64,000 bases of DNA, from the NCBI RefSeq assembly GCF_013248995.1, contig NZ_JABRPK010000001.1, forward strand, positions 992,001 through 1,056,000, in the 5' to 3' direction. A model generated the notes under the pieces. The model saw only the letters and a list, made by a program, of their open reading frames with translations, did not search any database and was not told the DNA's origin. Every line of letters starts with the position of its first letter. Positions within the stretch are counted from its first letter, which is position 1. The translations under genes were made by a program, and so were the position numbers. This document shows positions 43,971 to 52,203 of this stretch, in pieces. The DNA is from Frigoribacterium sp. VKM Ac-2836 (lineage in GTDB: Bacteria; Actinomycetota; Actinomycetes; Actinomycetales; Microbacteriaceae).

Positions 43971-44987
43971 ATGCCCCCCGAATCCGTCAGCACCCTCGTG
44001 TCGTTGACCGACCGCACCCCGACGATCACGGGGGCCGAGATCGTGACGCAACTCGTGCCTCCTCGTCAATTCGCCGAGGCCTCGCTCGAGAACTACCGGC
44101 CGGACCCGGACTTCGCCTCGCAGGCGGAGGCCGTGGCCGCTGTCACCGCGTTCGGCGGTGCGGGTGCCGACGCGCCGCGGAGGGGCCTGTTCCGCAAGAA
44201 GCCGGCAGCCCCCGCCGTCCGACCCGGCCTCTACCTCGACGGTGGTTTCGGCGTGGGCAAGACGCACCTGCTCGCCGCCCTCTGGAACCGCACGCCCGGT
44301 CGGCGGTACTTCGGCACGTTCATCGAATACACCGCGTTGGTCGGTGCCGTCGGCTACGCCGGCGCGGCCTCGCAGTTGAAGGGCGCGACCCTCGTCTGCA
44401 TCGACGAGTTCGAGCTCGACGACCCGGGCGACACGATGATGATGACCCGCCTGCTGGGCGATCTCGCCGACGACGGCACCCGCATCGCCGCCACCTCGAA
44501 CACTCCACCCAATGCACTGGGCGAGGGCCGGTTCGCCGCTGCGGACTTCCTGCGCGAGATCCAGGGGCTGAGTGACAAGTTCCTCACCCTGCGCATCGAC
44601 GGTGACGACTACCGACGTCGTGAGGTCGAGGCGCGGGCGCACGTGGTGGACGACGTCGACGGCGCCGCAGGAGCCCTCGGCGGCACCGTGTCGCTCGACG
44701 ACTTCGACGACGTCGTCGGCCACCTCGCCACGGTCCACCCCAGCAAGTACGTGAAGCTCGTCGACGACCTCGACGCCGTGGGACTGCGCGACGTCCACGT
44801 GCTGACCAGCCAGGTCGACGCCCTGCGCCTCGTCGCGTTCGTCGACCGCCTCTACGACGCCCAGATCCGGGTCGTGGCGTCGGGCACGCCCCTCGACCAG
44901 GTCTTCTCGGACGAGATGCTCGCCGGCGGGTACCGCAAGAAGTACCAACGCGCCGTCTCGCGCCTGGTCGCCCTCACCTCGCTCTGA
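43971..44987 (+). CDS. zapE: Cell division protein ZapE (AFG1-like AAA ATPase)
   Basis: 338 residues. Walker A in [13 protein letters not shown], Walker B in [10 protein letters not shown], sensor region [12 protein letters not shown] and the C-terminal arginine-finger neighbourhood [16 protein letters not shown], ending [15 protein letters not shown]. ZapE proteins are cytoplasmic ATPases linked to Z-ring stability in proteobacteria; the actinobacterial form is shorter. A GTG at 43902 is in frame and would add 23 residues; ATG 43971 better fits the conserved N-terminus (SLTDRTP) but neither has a strong ribosome site. It diverges from sseA. Confidence 0.85.
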   Translation: MPPESVSTLVSLTDRTPTITGAEIVTQLVPPRQFAEASLENYRPDPDFASQAEAVAAVTAFGGAGADAPRRGLFRKKPAAPAVRPGLYLDGGFGVGKTHLLAALWNRTPGRRYFGTFIEYTALVGAVGYAGAASQLKGATLVCIDEFELDDPGDTMMMTRLLGDLADDGTRIAATSNTPPNALGEGRFAAADFLREIQGLSDKFLTLRIDGDDYRRREVEARAHVVDDVDGAAGALGGTVSLDDFDDVVGHLATVHPSKYVKLVDDLDAVGLRDVHVLTSQVDALRLVAFVDRLYDAQIRVVASGTPLDQVFSDEMLAGGYRKKYQRAVSRLVALTSL

Positions 44988-45017
44988 GCACTTCCACGCC
45001 ATGCGTGGGGCGATCCG

Positions 45018-45064
45018 GTAACACGTTGTTTACCTGCACCCGAATCGTGTTACATCGGGGAAAC
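45018..45064 (+). promoter_or_regulatory. GlnR-type sites upstream of amtB
   Basis: GTTAC-n6-GAAAC at 45049-45064 is a perfect GlnR half-box pair. A second, weaker pair GTAAC-n6-TTTAC lies at 45018-45033. They are about 140-190 bases before the amtB start. Together with the glnA box this marks a nitrogen-control regulon. The 219-base gap between zapE and amtB holds no gene. Confidence 0.7.
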
Positions 45065-45206
45065 AATCCCGCACACGCCCGGAAACCTCACCCCGCGACA
45101 CTGGTGGCCGCACCGGACGAGAGAGTTCGTCACCACAGCCCGCGAACCCGCGCGGACCTCGACGTCGGTGCCTCCCTGGCTCCGAAACTCGAGAGGTGAC
45201 CCACCC

Positions 45207-46487
45207 ATGGACCAAGGCAACACCGCCTTCATGTTGATCTGTGCAGCACTCGTACTGCTCATGACCCCCGGCCTGGCCTTCTTCTACGGCGGCCTCGTCA
45301 AGGCCAAGAGCGTCATCAGCATGATGATGCTCAGCTTCGGGGCCATGGGCCTCATCGGCGTGCTGTGGGTGCTCTTCGGCTACGCCATCGCGTTCGGCAA
45401 CCCGACCTCGATCCCCGGAGGCAGCGAGAGCTTCGTGGGAATCCAGGGCTGGTTCGGCCTCGACGTCGCGAACCTCGGCCTCGGCGCCGCCTTCGAGGAC
45501 AGCCTGAACCCGACCGGTGACTACCCGACGATCGCCTTCGCCGCGTTCCAGGCCACCTTCGCCATCATCACGGTCGCCCTCATCTCGGGTGCCATCGCCG
45601 ACCGCGCCAAGTTCGGCGCGTGGATGATCTTCGCCGGCGTCTGGGCCACGGTCGTCTACTTCCCGGTCGCCAGCTGGGTCTTCAACTTCACCAGCGACGC
45701 CGACGGCAACACGGTCGGCGGATGGATCGCCGCGATGGGCGTCATCGACTTCGCCGGAGGGACGGCCGTCCACATCAACGCGGGTGCCGCGGCCCTGGCC
45801 CTGGCCCTCGTCCTCGGCAAGCGCGTCGGGTTCGCGAAGGGCGCGGACAAGCCGCACAACCCGCCCTTCGTCCTGCTGGGCGCCGGACTGCTCTGGTTCG
45901 GGTGGTTCGGCTTCAACGCCGGCTCCGAGCTCGCGGCCGACGGCGTCGCCGCCCTGGCGTTCTTGAACACGATCGCCGCCCCCGCGGCCGCCGTGCTCGG
46001 CTGGCTCGTCGTCGAGAAGCTCAAGGACGGCAAGGCCACCTCGGTCGGGGCCGCGTCGGGTGCCGTCGCCGGTCTCGTCGCGATCACCCCGGCCTGCGCC
46101 GCCCTCACCCCGGGCTGGGCCGTCGTCCTGGGCGTCGTCGCGGGTGCCGTCTGCGCCCTCGCGATCGACCTCAAGTTCAAGCTCGGCTTCGACGACTCGC
46201 TCGACGTCGTGGGCATCCACCTCGTCGGCGGCTTGATCGGCACGCTCTACCTCGGCATCTTCGCCAACGACACCGGTCTCATCTTCTCGGGCACCTTCAC
46301 GCAGCTCGGCATCCAGGCCCTCTCGGCCCTGGCCGTCATGCTCTACTCGTTCGTCCTGGCCTTCGTCATCGGCTTCGTGATCGAGAAGACCATCGGCTTC
46401 CGCGTCAAGAACGAGGACGAGGTGGCCGGCATCGATCTCGCCCTGCACGGCGAAGAGGGCTACGTCCTCGAGAACTCGCGCGCCTGA
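45207..46487 (+). CDS. amtB: Ammonium transporter
   Basis: 426 residues, eleven membrane helices. Signature features of Amt channels: DQGNTAFMLICAALVLLMTPGLAFFYGG at the N-terminus, the pore His and aromatic residues in FAGGTAVHINAGAAAL, the conserved Asp in VVYFPVASWVF region, and DDSLDVVGIHLVGG with the second pore His. Signal peptide not evident. AGAGGTG before ATG 45207 gives a good ribosome site; the frame opens 13 codons earlier. Nitrogen control is suggested by GlnR-type sites upstream. A strong terminator follows at once, and there is no glnK or glnD behind it, unlike the usual amtB-glnK arrangement. Confidence 0.95.
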   Translation: MDQGNTAFMLICAALVLLMTPGLAFFYGGLVKAKSVISMMMLSFGAMGLIGVLWVLFGYAIAFGNPTSIPGGSESFVGIQGWFGLDVANLGLGAAFEDSLNPTGDYPTIAFAAFQATFAIITVALISGAIADRAKFGAWMIFAGVWATVVYFPVASWVFNFTSDADGNTVGGWIAAMGVIDFAGGTAVHINAGAAALALALVLGKRVGFAKGADKPHNPPFVLLGAGLLWFGWFGFNAGSELAADGVAALAFLNTIAAPAAAVLGWLVVEKLKDGKATSVGAASGAVAGLVAITPACAALTPGWAVVLGVVAGAVCALAIDLKFKLGFDDSLDVVGIHLVGGLIGTLYLGIFANDTGLIFSGTFTQLGIQALSALAVMLYSFVLAFVIGFVIEKTIGFRVKNEDEVAGIDLALHGEEGYVLENSRA

Positions 46488-46498
46488 CCCGACCCACA

Positions 46499-46532
46499 CG
46501 AACGGCCCCGGTCTTCGGACCGGGGCCGTTCG
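46499..46532 (+). terminator. Terminator after amtB
   Basis: Perfect 15-bp stem (CGAACGGCCCCGGTC) closed by a TTCG tetraloop, 12 bases after the stop. Confidence 0.9.
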
Positions 46533-46562
46533 GCGTGCGTGCCACGCACCGGGCAGAGCGAA

Positions 46563-46599
46563 GGAGGCGCGGTGCGGGAGCCCACCGCACCGCGCCTCC
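46563..46599. repeat. Palindromic GGAGGCGCGG element
   Basis: Perfect 15-bp arms (GGAGGCGCGGTGCGG and its complement) around a 7-base loop, 43 bases before the end of the GH13 gene. It is built from the dispersed GGAGGCGCGG motif of this window and could act as a terminator for the opposing GH13 gene or as a REP-like element. Confidence 0.6.
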
Positions 46600-46641
46600 C
46601 GAGGTGGTCGAGCCGCGCGGTCGGGCGCGAACCTGCGGGCG

Positions 46642-48336
46642 TCAGACCAGCGAGAACCAGACCGTGGTCTCGCCCGGGACCTCGGTGACCCCGTCGATCG
46701 ACTCGTGCAGCGGCTCGCTGGACGCCAGGAGGCGCGCCCCGCTCGGCAGGTCGACCGGCCTGCCCCCGAAGTTCGTCAGGGAGTGCCAACCGGCGTGACG
46801 CGCGAAGTGAACGATGTCGTCCGACGCGCCGTCGCCCCAGGTGAGCTCCTCACCCCGCTGCAGCTCACGTCGCAGCGCCAGGGCTCGTCGGTAGATCGAC
46901 AACGTGGACTCGTCCTCGTCGTCCTGCACCGAGACGGCGAGGTCCTCGAACCACTCGGGCTGCGGCAGGTGCGGGGCGTGATCTCCGAAGCCCAGGGCGG
47001 GCTCGGTGGTGTCCCAGGGCAGGGGCACGCGGCTGCCGTCGCGGCCCTTCCGCCGGTGGCCGGTGCGGGTCCAGACGGGGTCCTGCAGATCGTCGGGCTG
47101 CAGGTCGGCAACCTCGAACAGGCCGAGTTCCTCGCCCTGATAGACGTAGGCCGAACCCGGGAGGGCGAGCATGAGCAACGTCGCCGCACGGGCCCGCCGG
47201 AGGCCCGCGTCGGGGTTCATGGTCGGCCGACGGCCGTCACTCAGCACGAAGGCGTCGAGGTCCTGGCCCTTGGGCAGGCCGTAGCGAGTGGCGTGGCGGA
47301 CGACGTCGTGGTTCGAGAGCACCCAGGTGCTCGTCGCACCGCTGACGGCAGCCTGCTCGAGGGTGGAAGCGATGATCGTCCGGAACTGGTCGGCGTCGAA
47401 GTCAGCCCGGGTCAGCGCGAAGTTGAAAGCCTGGCCGAGCTCGGTGGGGCGGGCGTAGAGCGGCACGCGCTCGGGCTGCACCCAGGCCTCGGCGACCGCG
47501 GTACGAGGCGGGTCGTACTCGTCGAAGATCTGACGCCAGCCCTCGAAGATGGTGTGGACCTCGTCGCGGTCGTAGAGCGGGTCGCTGCCGTCGACCGGTA
47601 GCACGTGGCGCTCGGCGGCGTCGCGCAGAGGCTCGCTCAGGTCCTTGGCGAGCCCGTGGGCGACGTCGACCCGGAAACCGTCGACGCCTCGGTCCGACCA
47701 GAACCGCAGCGTGGTCTCGAAGTCGGCGCCCACCTCGGGATTGCTCCAGTCGAGGTCGGGCTGCTCGGGTGCGAAGAGATGCAGGTACCACTGCTCGGGG
47801 GTTCCGTCCGGACGGTGCAGACGGGTCCAGGCACCCCCGCCGAAGTTCGACACCCAGGTCGACGGGGGAGTGTCACCGCCGTCGCCGAGGCCGTCCCGGA
47901 AGACGTAGCGGGCACGGGCGGCGCTCCCGGGTTCGGACGCCACCGCCTCGCGGAACCACTCGTGCTCGCTCGAGGTGTGGTTCGGGACGATGTCGACGAC
48001 GACCTTGATTCCGGCCGAGTGCAGGGCAGTGACCATCTGGTCGAAGTCGTCCAGGGTGCCCAGGCGTGGGTCGACGTCACGGTAGTCGGCGACGTCGTAC
48101 CCGCCGTCGGCCAGCGGGGAGGGATAGAACGGGCTCAGCCAGACGGCGTCGACACCGAGTCGCCGGAGGTACGGCACGCGTGAGGTCACGCCGGGCAGGT
48201 CGCCGATGCCGTCGTCGTTCGCGTCCGCGAAGCTGCGCGGGTACACCTGGTACACCACGGCCTGGCGCCACCAGTCGGCGTCGGGGACGGTCGTCGGATG
48301 GGTCGTGGACTCGAGGGCGGTGGGGGAGTCTGTCAT
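46642..48336 (-). CDS. GH13 alpha-glucosidase (oligo-1,6-glucosidase type)
   Basis: 564 residues. All four GH13 conserved regions are present: DIVPNHTS, GFRVDVAHG (nucleophile Asp), TAVAEAWV (acid/base Glu) and VLSNHDVVRH. The N-terminus reads WWRQAVVYQVYPRSFADANDDGIGDL, typical of the alpha-glucosidase/isomaltase subgroup. No signal peptide, so it is an intracellular enzyme that hydrolyses short alpha-glucosides. No sugar transporter or regulator gene is adjacent, so its inducer is unclear. ATG start; the region upstream to the tRNA-Val gene (about 120 bases) has no obvious operator. Confidence 0.92.
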   Translation of the reverse strand: MTDSPTALESTTHPTTVPDADWWRQAVVYQVYPRSFADANDDGIGDLPGVTSRVPYLRRLGVDAVWLSPFYPSPLADGGYDVADYRDVDPRLGTLDDFDQMVTALHSAGIKVVVDIVPNHTSSEHEWFREAVASEPGSAARARYVFRDGLGDGGDTPPSTWVSNFGGGAWTRLHRPDGTPEQWYLHLFAPEQPDLDWSNPEVGADFETTLRFWSDRGVDGFRVDVAHGLAKDLSEPLRDAAERHVLPVDGSDPLYDRDEVHTIFEGWRQIFDEYDPPRTAVAEAWVQPERVPLYARPTELGQAFNFALTRADFDADQFRTIIASTLEQAAVSGATSTWVLSNHDVVRHATRYGLPKGQDLDAFVLSDGRRPTMNPDAGLRRARAATLLMLALPGSAYVYQGEELGLFEVADLQPDDLQDPVWTRTGHRRKGRDGSRVPLPWDTTEPALGFGDHAPHLPQPEWFEDLAVSVQDDEDESTLSIYRRALALRRELQRGEELTWGDGASDDIVHFARHAGWHSLTNFGGRPVDLPSGARLLASSEPLHESIDGVTEVPGETTVWFSLV

Positions 48337-48459
48337 GGGGCGAGGATGCCATGTCCGGGGCGATGGCGGCGTCGGCGCGTCGGACAGGCGTCGTCGGATC
48401 GGAACTCTGCCAGGTACGACGAGAAGCCCTGCGGATGCAGGGCCTCTCGAGGGTGATGG

Positions 48460-48532
48460 TGGGCGATACCGGGCTCGAACCGATGACCTCTTCCGTGTGA
48501 AGGAAGCGCGCTACCAACTGCGCCAATCGCCC
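48460..48532 (-). tRNA. tRNA-Val(CAC)
   Basis: Cloverleaf read on the minus strand: acceptor GGGCGAT/ATCGCCC, anticodon stem CTTCC/GGAAG with loop TTCACAC (anticodon CAC), T-arm loop TTCGAGC. Discriminator A is followed by CCA, apparently encoded. A -10-like TAGCAT lies at 48553-48548 on the same strand. Confidence 0.95.
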
Positions 48533-48706
48533 GTGTGGGACTCGTCGATGCTAGTGCATTGCAGTGCTCGAATGCCATTCGGCCGGCTGCCGGGGGCAGC
48601 CTCGCGACGCGCTCCCGGAGCGATCAAGACACGAAGTTCTCTCGATTTGGTTTCTACCCCGGGGTGTGGGTATTGTTCTTTTGCACGCAGAAATGCAAAG
48701 CGAAAT
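48533..48706 (+). promoter_or_regulatory. Intergenic region between tRNA-Val and tRNA-Gly, tRNA promoter
   Basis: 174 bases with no gene. Best promoter candidate for the plus-strand tRNA cluster: TTGGTT (48647-48652), 18-base spacer, TATTGT (48671-48676), start near 48683. It is the most AT-rich stretch of the neighbourhood. Confidence 0.5.
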
Positions 48707-48778
48707 GCGGATGTGGCGCAGCGGTAGCGCATCACCTTGCCAAGGTGAGGGTCGCGAGTTCGAATCTCGTCATCCGCT
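48707..48778 (+). tRNA. tRNA-Gly(GCC)
   Basis: Acceptor GCGGATG/CATCCGC, D-arm GCGCAGCGGTAGCGC, anticodon stem TCACC/GGTGA with loop TTGCCAA (anticodon GCC), T-loop TTCGAAT. Discriminator T; CCA not encoded. Confidence 0.97.
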
Positions 48779-48843
48779 CGAGTGTAATGCTCACCAGAGG
48801 GTGGTCCACCAACTGGTGGCCTCCCTCTGGGGGCTACTCATAT

Positions 48844-48914
48844 GGTGGAGTGGCCGAGAGGCGAGGCACCGGCCTGCAAAGCCGTTCACGCGGGTTCAAA
48901 TCCCGTCTCCACCT
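48844..48914 (+). tRNA. tRNA-Cys(GCA)
   Basis: Acceptor GGTGGAG/CTCCACC, anticodon stem CGGC/GCCG with loop CTGCAAA (anticodon GCA), T-loop TTCAAAT. Discriminator T followed by an encoded CCA. Confidence 0.95.
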
Positions 48915-48962
48915 CCATTCGATCTCGACCTAGGTCTAGACTCGATGTTGTAATTGAATAGC

Positions 48963-48990
48963 GCGGTCCGATGGTTTCCCATCGGACCGC
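48963..48990 (+). terminator. Hairpin between tRNA-Cys and tRNA-Val(GAC)
   Basis: Perfect 12-bp stem (GCGGTCCGATGG / CCATCGGACCGC) with TTTC loop, no following T-run. It may be a processing signal or attenuator inside the tRNA cluster rather than a full terminator. Confidence 0.5.
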
Positions 48991-48998
48991 AGAGACAT

Positions 48999-49070
48999 GA
49001 GCGATTGGCGCAGCGGTAGCGCGCTTCCCTGACACGGAAGAGGTCGCTGGTTCGATCCCAGTATCGCTCA
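48999..49070 (+). tRNA. tRNA-Val(GAC)
   Basis: Acceptor GAGCGAT/ATCGCTC, anticodon stem CTTCC/GGAAG with loop CTGACAC (anticodon GAC), T-loop TTCGATC, discriminator A. Its D-arm and anticodon-stem sequence is nearly identical to the tRNA-Val(CAC) gene on the opposite strand. Confidence 0.96.
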
Positions 49071-49076
49071 CACACA

Positions 49077-49104
49077 GAAAGCCCCGGCCTCGGCCGGGGC
49101 TTTC
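49077..49104 (+). terminator. Terminator after the tRNA cluster
   Basis: GAAAGCCCCGGCC/GGCCGGGGCTTTC, a 13-bp perfect palindromic stem, seven bases after the last tRNA. Confidence 0.85.
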
Positions 49105-49203
49105 GTCATGTCCGGGCCGAGCCCGCCGGTCCTGCCCACATGTCACGGCATGCCACTCACCTCGATACGGGAGCGGCATGTCGCGACATCTCGTGGCCTT
49201 CCC

Positions 49204-50688
49204 CTAGGGCTTGCCGGTCCCCGCGCCGAGGCCGACTCCCTTCCCTTGGCCCTTGCCGTTTCCGTTGTTCCCGTTCCCGTTGTTACCGGGCCCGCTGTTT
49301 CCCCCCGGGGTTCCTGCACCGGGCACCTCCACCGTCGGGGGCGTCACGGGGTCGACCGTCGGCTGCGTGGTCGGCTCGACCGGCGCCTCCTGGGTCGGGC
49401 TGACCTCATCCGACGGCGTCGGGTCGGCCGGTGACTCGTCGGTGGAGTCCTCCGACGGCGAGGGCGACTCGTCCACCGTCGACTCGGAGGGCGTCGTCGA
49501 CGGGCCCGTCTCGACACTCGGGCTCGAGCTCGGGGTCGGGTCGACCACGTCACCGTCACGGGTGGCCGCCCAGCCGATGCCTGCCGCGAGCAACCCGGCG
49601 ACGACGACGGCCGCCAGGACGAGTGGCCAGCGCCGACGCTTCCGACCACGGTCCTCCGGATCGACGTCGGCGGCGAGGCCCGTGGCGTCCGTCCCGGAGG
49701 CCGCTCCCGCCCCGAGCACCTGCGTGCGAGCGTCGTCCCGGGGCAGGACGCGGGTGGGTGCGTCGCCACCGGGCAGAGCCGCCGTGGCGACGTCGGGAGC
49801 GGCCATGACGCGCGTGACGGCGGCGGTCGACCCGGCACCCTCGTTCGCCAGCGTGCGGGCGGCCCGTGCGACCTCGGCCGCGCCGGGACGGTCCTCGGGT
49901 GCGCGCGAGGTCATGCGCGTCAGCAGCTCCGCCCATCCCGCCCCGATCGAGGCCGGGATCTCGGGGTCGCGCGTGAGGCGGGCCATGACCGACTCGACGA
50001 CCGAACCCGTGAACACGCGCCGTCCGGTCAGGGCCTCGACCAGGACCAGTCCGAGCGAGTAGACGTCGGACGCCGGGGCCGGGGGACGCCCCTCGGCCTG
50101 TTCCGGGCTGACGAATGCGGCGGTGCCCATCAGGGTGCCCGTGGCCGTCACCCGCGTCGAGTCGATCAGGTAGGCGATGCCGAAGTCGGCGAGCTTGGCC
50201 CGTCGGGGGTCGCCCTCGTGGTGCGGCGCCGCGAGCAGGATGTTCGCGGGTTTGACGTCCCGGTGGACGACGCCGGCGCGGTGCACCGCCGCCAGGCCGT
50301 CCGCGACGTCGCCGAGCAACGCCGCGGCCTCGGCGTGCGTCAGCGGACCGTCGGCGAGCACGGTCTGCAAGGTGGGACCGTCGACGTACTCCATCACGAG
50401 GTAGGCGTCGTCGTCGTGGCCGTCGCCCTCCACGCGGGCGTCGTAGAGCGTCACGAGCCCCGGGTGGTTGAGCGAGGCGAGGAGGCGCACCTCGCTGACC
50501 TGACGGCTGAGGTCGTGGACGTCGTGCCCGTCCGAGGAGAAGAGCTTGACGGCGACGTCCCGACCGAGTTCGAGGTCCTTGGCCCGGTAGACGGCCCCCA
50601 TGCCTCCACGGCCGACGATGGCATCGAGACGGTAGCGATCGCCGACGGTCGTGCCGAGGCGGGGGTCGGCCTGCTCACGGGGGCTCAT
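49204..50688 (-). CDS. Ser/Thr protein kinase, single-pass membrane, without PASTA domains
   Basis: 494 residues. The kinase domain (about 20-280) is complete: VGRGGMGAVYRA (P-loop), VAVKLFS (Lys), VVHRDVKPANILL, ADFGIAYLID, GTAAFVSPEQA and DVYSLGLVLVE. A disordered juxtamembrane region and basic stop-transfer RGRKRRRWP come next, then one helix (LVLAAVVVAGLLAAGIGW) and an extracytoplasmic tail of about 135 residues. The tail is rich in Pro/Ser/Thr/Asp and ends in Gly/Asn/Lys low-complexity sequence (GNNGNGNNGNGKG). There are no PASTA repeats, so muropeptide sensing of the PknB kind is not supported; an extended wall-spanning or sugar-binding tail is more likely. ATG overlaps the coaBC stop (ATGA) with GGAGG upstream. 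Confidence 0.93.
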   Translation of the reverse strand: MSPREQADPRLGTTVGDRYRLDAIVGRGGMGAVYRAKDLELGRDVAVKLFSSDGHDVHDLSRQVSEVRLLASLNHPGLVTLYDARVEGDGHDDDAYLVMEYVDGPTLQTVLADGPLTHAEAAALLGDVADGLAAVHRAGVVHRDVKPANILLAAPHHEGDPRRAKLADFGIAYLIDSTRVTATGTLMGTAAFVSPEQAEGRPPAPASDVYSLGLVLVEALTGRRVFTGSVVESVMARLTRDPEIPASIGAGWAELLTRMTSRAPEDRPGAAEVARAARTLANEGAGSTAAVTRVMAAPDVATAALPGGDAPTRVLPRDDARTQVLGAGAASGTDATGLAADVDPEDRGRKRRRWPLVLAAVVVAGLLAAGIGWAATRDGDVVDPTPSSSPSVETGPSTTPSESTVDESPSPSEDSTDESPADPTPSDEVSPTQEAPVEPTTQPTVDPVTPPTVEVPGAGTPGGNSGPGNNGNGNNGNGKGQGKGVGLGAGTGKP

Positions 50689-52073
50689 GCTCCGGCCTCC
50701 GTCGACTCGTCCGTGAGCGTCGGCGCACTGCTGCCGCCGCCTGGCTCTCGACGAGCCGCGAGACGGAAGGCGAGCGCGTCGAGCACGGTCTCGGACACGG
50801 CCGCCTTCGACCCTTCGGCCTCGGACACCACGTCGCCGTGGACGTCGATGACCACGACGGCCGTGTCGTCGCTGCCGAAACCGGTCGTCCAGCCCACGCT
50901 GTTCAGCACGAGGAGGTCCGCCCCCTTCCGGCGCTGCTTCGCGCGCCCGAGCGAAAGCAGTTCGGCGCGGTCGCCTGCCGTCTCGGCCGCGAAACCGACC
51001 ACCACCTGCCCGGCCGGACGACGGGCGACGAGTCCGGCCAGGACGTCGGGGGTGCGCACCAGACGCACGGTCATCTCGTCGCCCGAGTCGTCCTTGCGGA
51101 TCTTGCCGTCTGCCACGGTCGCGGGCCGATAGTCGGCGACCGCGGCGGCCATCACGACGACGTCGGCCTCGGGGGCCCGTTCTGCCATGGCCGTCTCGAG
51201 GTCGAGGGCGGTGCTCACGTCCACGACCTCGATTCGGGCATCCGAGTCCAGCGTCTGACGGACGGCCCCGTCGAGGGCCGCGGCGACGACGGTGACGCGG
51301 GCGCCACGTCGGGCCGCCCCGAGGGCGAGGGAAGCTCCCTGGTGGCCGCTCGAACGGTTGCCGATGAATCGCACGGGGTCGAGGGGCTCTCGCGTGCCGC
51401 CGACGGAGACGACCAGCCGGAGGCCCTGCAGGTCGCCGACCCGCGCCTCCTGGTCCGGCCCACCGGGCACGCCGGCGGGGGAGCCGGAGACGGTGGCCGG
51501 CTCGGCCACGCGCGCGAGGGCGACGGCGACGATGTCGTCGGGCTCGCTCAGCCGGCCCGGCCCCACGTCTCCGCCGGTCAGCTGACCGTCGTCCGGCCCG
51601 ACGACGGTCACGCCGCGGGACCTCAACAGCTCGACGTTCGCGACCGTGGCCGGGTTCCGCCACATCTCGGTGTGCATCGCCGGCGCGACGACGAGAGGTG
51701 CGGTGCTCGCGAGGATCGTCGTGCCCAGCAGGTCGTCCGACAGCCCGTGCGCGATCTTCGCCAGGGTGTGCGCGGTGGCCGGCGCCACGACGATCAGGTC
51801 GGCTCGCTGTCCGAGGGCGACGTGCCGGACCTCGGCGACGTCGTCGAAGACGGAGGTGTGCACGGAGTTGCGGCTCGTGGCCTCCCAGGTGGGCGCTCCG
51901 ACGAAACGCAGGGCGGCCTCGGTCGGGATGACGTGCACGTCGTGACCGCGCCGCACGAGGCCGCGGACGACCGCGACGGCCTTGTACGCCGCGATGCCGC
52001 CCGAGACGCCGACGACGACGGACAGGCGACGCGGGGCGTCGGCGGGGGAGGAACGGGGGTGGTCGTGCGTCAC
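50685..52073 (-). CDS. coaBC: Phosphopantothenoylcysteine synthetase/decarboxylase
   Basis: Bifunctional enzyme making 4'-phosphopantetheine precursor in CoA biosynthesis. 462 residues. The N-terminal decarboxylase (flavoprotein) half has VVGVSGGIAAYKA, the active His in EVRHVALG, VVAPATAHTLAKIAHG and PAMHTEMW. The C-terminal synthetase half has VSVGGTREPLDPVRFIGNRSSG (CTP/acyl-phosphate site), MAAAVADYRP and KIRKDDSG. The Cys found near GPGRM in E. coli CoaBC is absent, as I recall for mycobacterial CoaBC as well. Start is uncertain: GTG 52073 gives a conserved N-terminus with a weak ribosome site; an ATG 46 codons earlier is unsupported. It co-transcribes with the kinase gene downstream. 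Confidence 0.92.
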   Translation of the reverse strand: MTHDHPRSSPADAPRRLSVVVGVSGGIAAYKAVAVVRGLVRRGHDVHVIPTEAALRFVGAPTWEATSRNSVHTSVFDDVAEVRHVALGQRADLIVVAPATAHTLAKIAHGLSDDLLGTTILASTAPLVVAPAMHTEMWRNPATVANVELLRSRGVTVVGPDDGQLTGGDVGPGRLSEPDDIVAVALARVAEPATVSGSPAGVPGGPDQEARVGDLQGLRLVVSVGGTREPLDPVRFIGNRSSGHQGASLALGAARRGARVTVVAAALDGAVRQTLDSDARIEVVDVSTALDLETAMAERAPEADVVVMAAAVADYRPATVADGKIRKDDSGDEMTVRLVRTPDVLAGLVARRPAGQVVVGFAAETAGDRAELLSLGRAKQRRKGADLLVLNSVGWTTGFGSDDTAVVVIDVHGDVVSEAEGSKAAVSETVLDALAFRLAARREPGGGSSAPTLTDESTEAGA

Positions 52074-52203
52074 GGAGGGCCTCGTCGTTCGATGCGGCGG
52101 TCGGCCGACCCGGTGCCGGGTCGGTAGCGTTGCCCACCACGATGCCGCATCCCGCGGCCGAACGTCGGCCCCCGACCCGACGAGCCCCCACCCTGAGGAC
52201 CTC

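Noticed and set aside
48536-48960. Small open frames between tRNA genes
   Set aside because: They overlap mature tRNA sequences and have no ribosome site.
51520-51620. Missing Cys near GPGR in CoaBC
   Set aside because: From memory, mycobacterial CoaBC also lacks the E. coli Cys at this position, so it is not a sign of inactivation.
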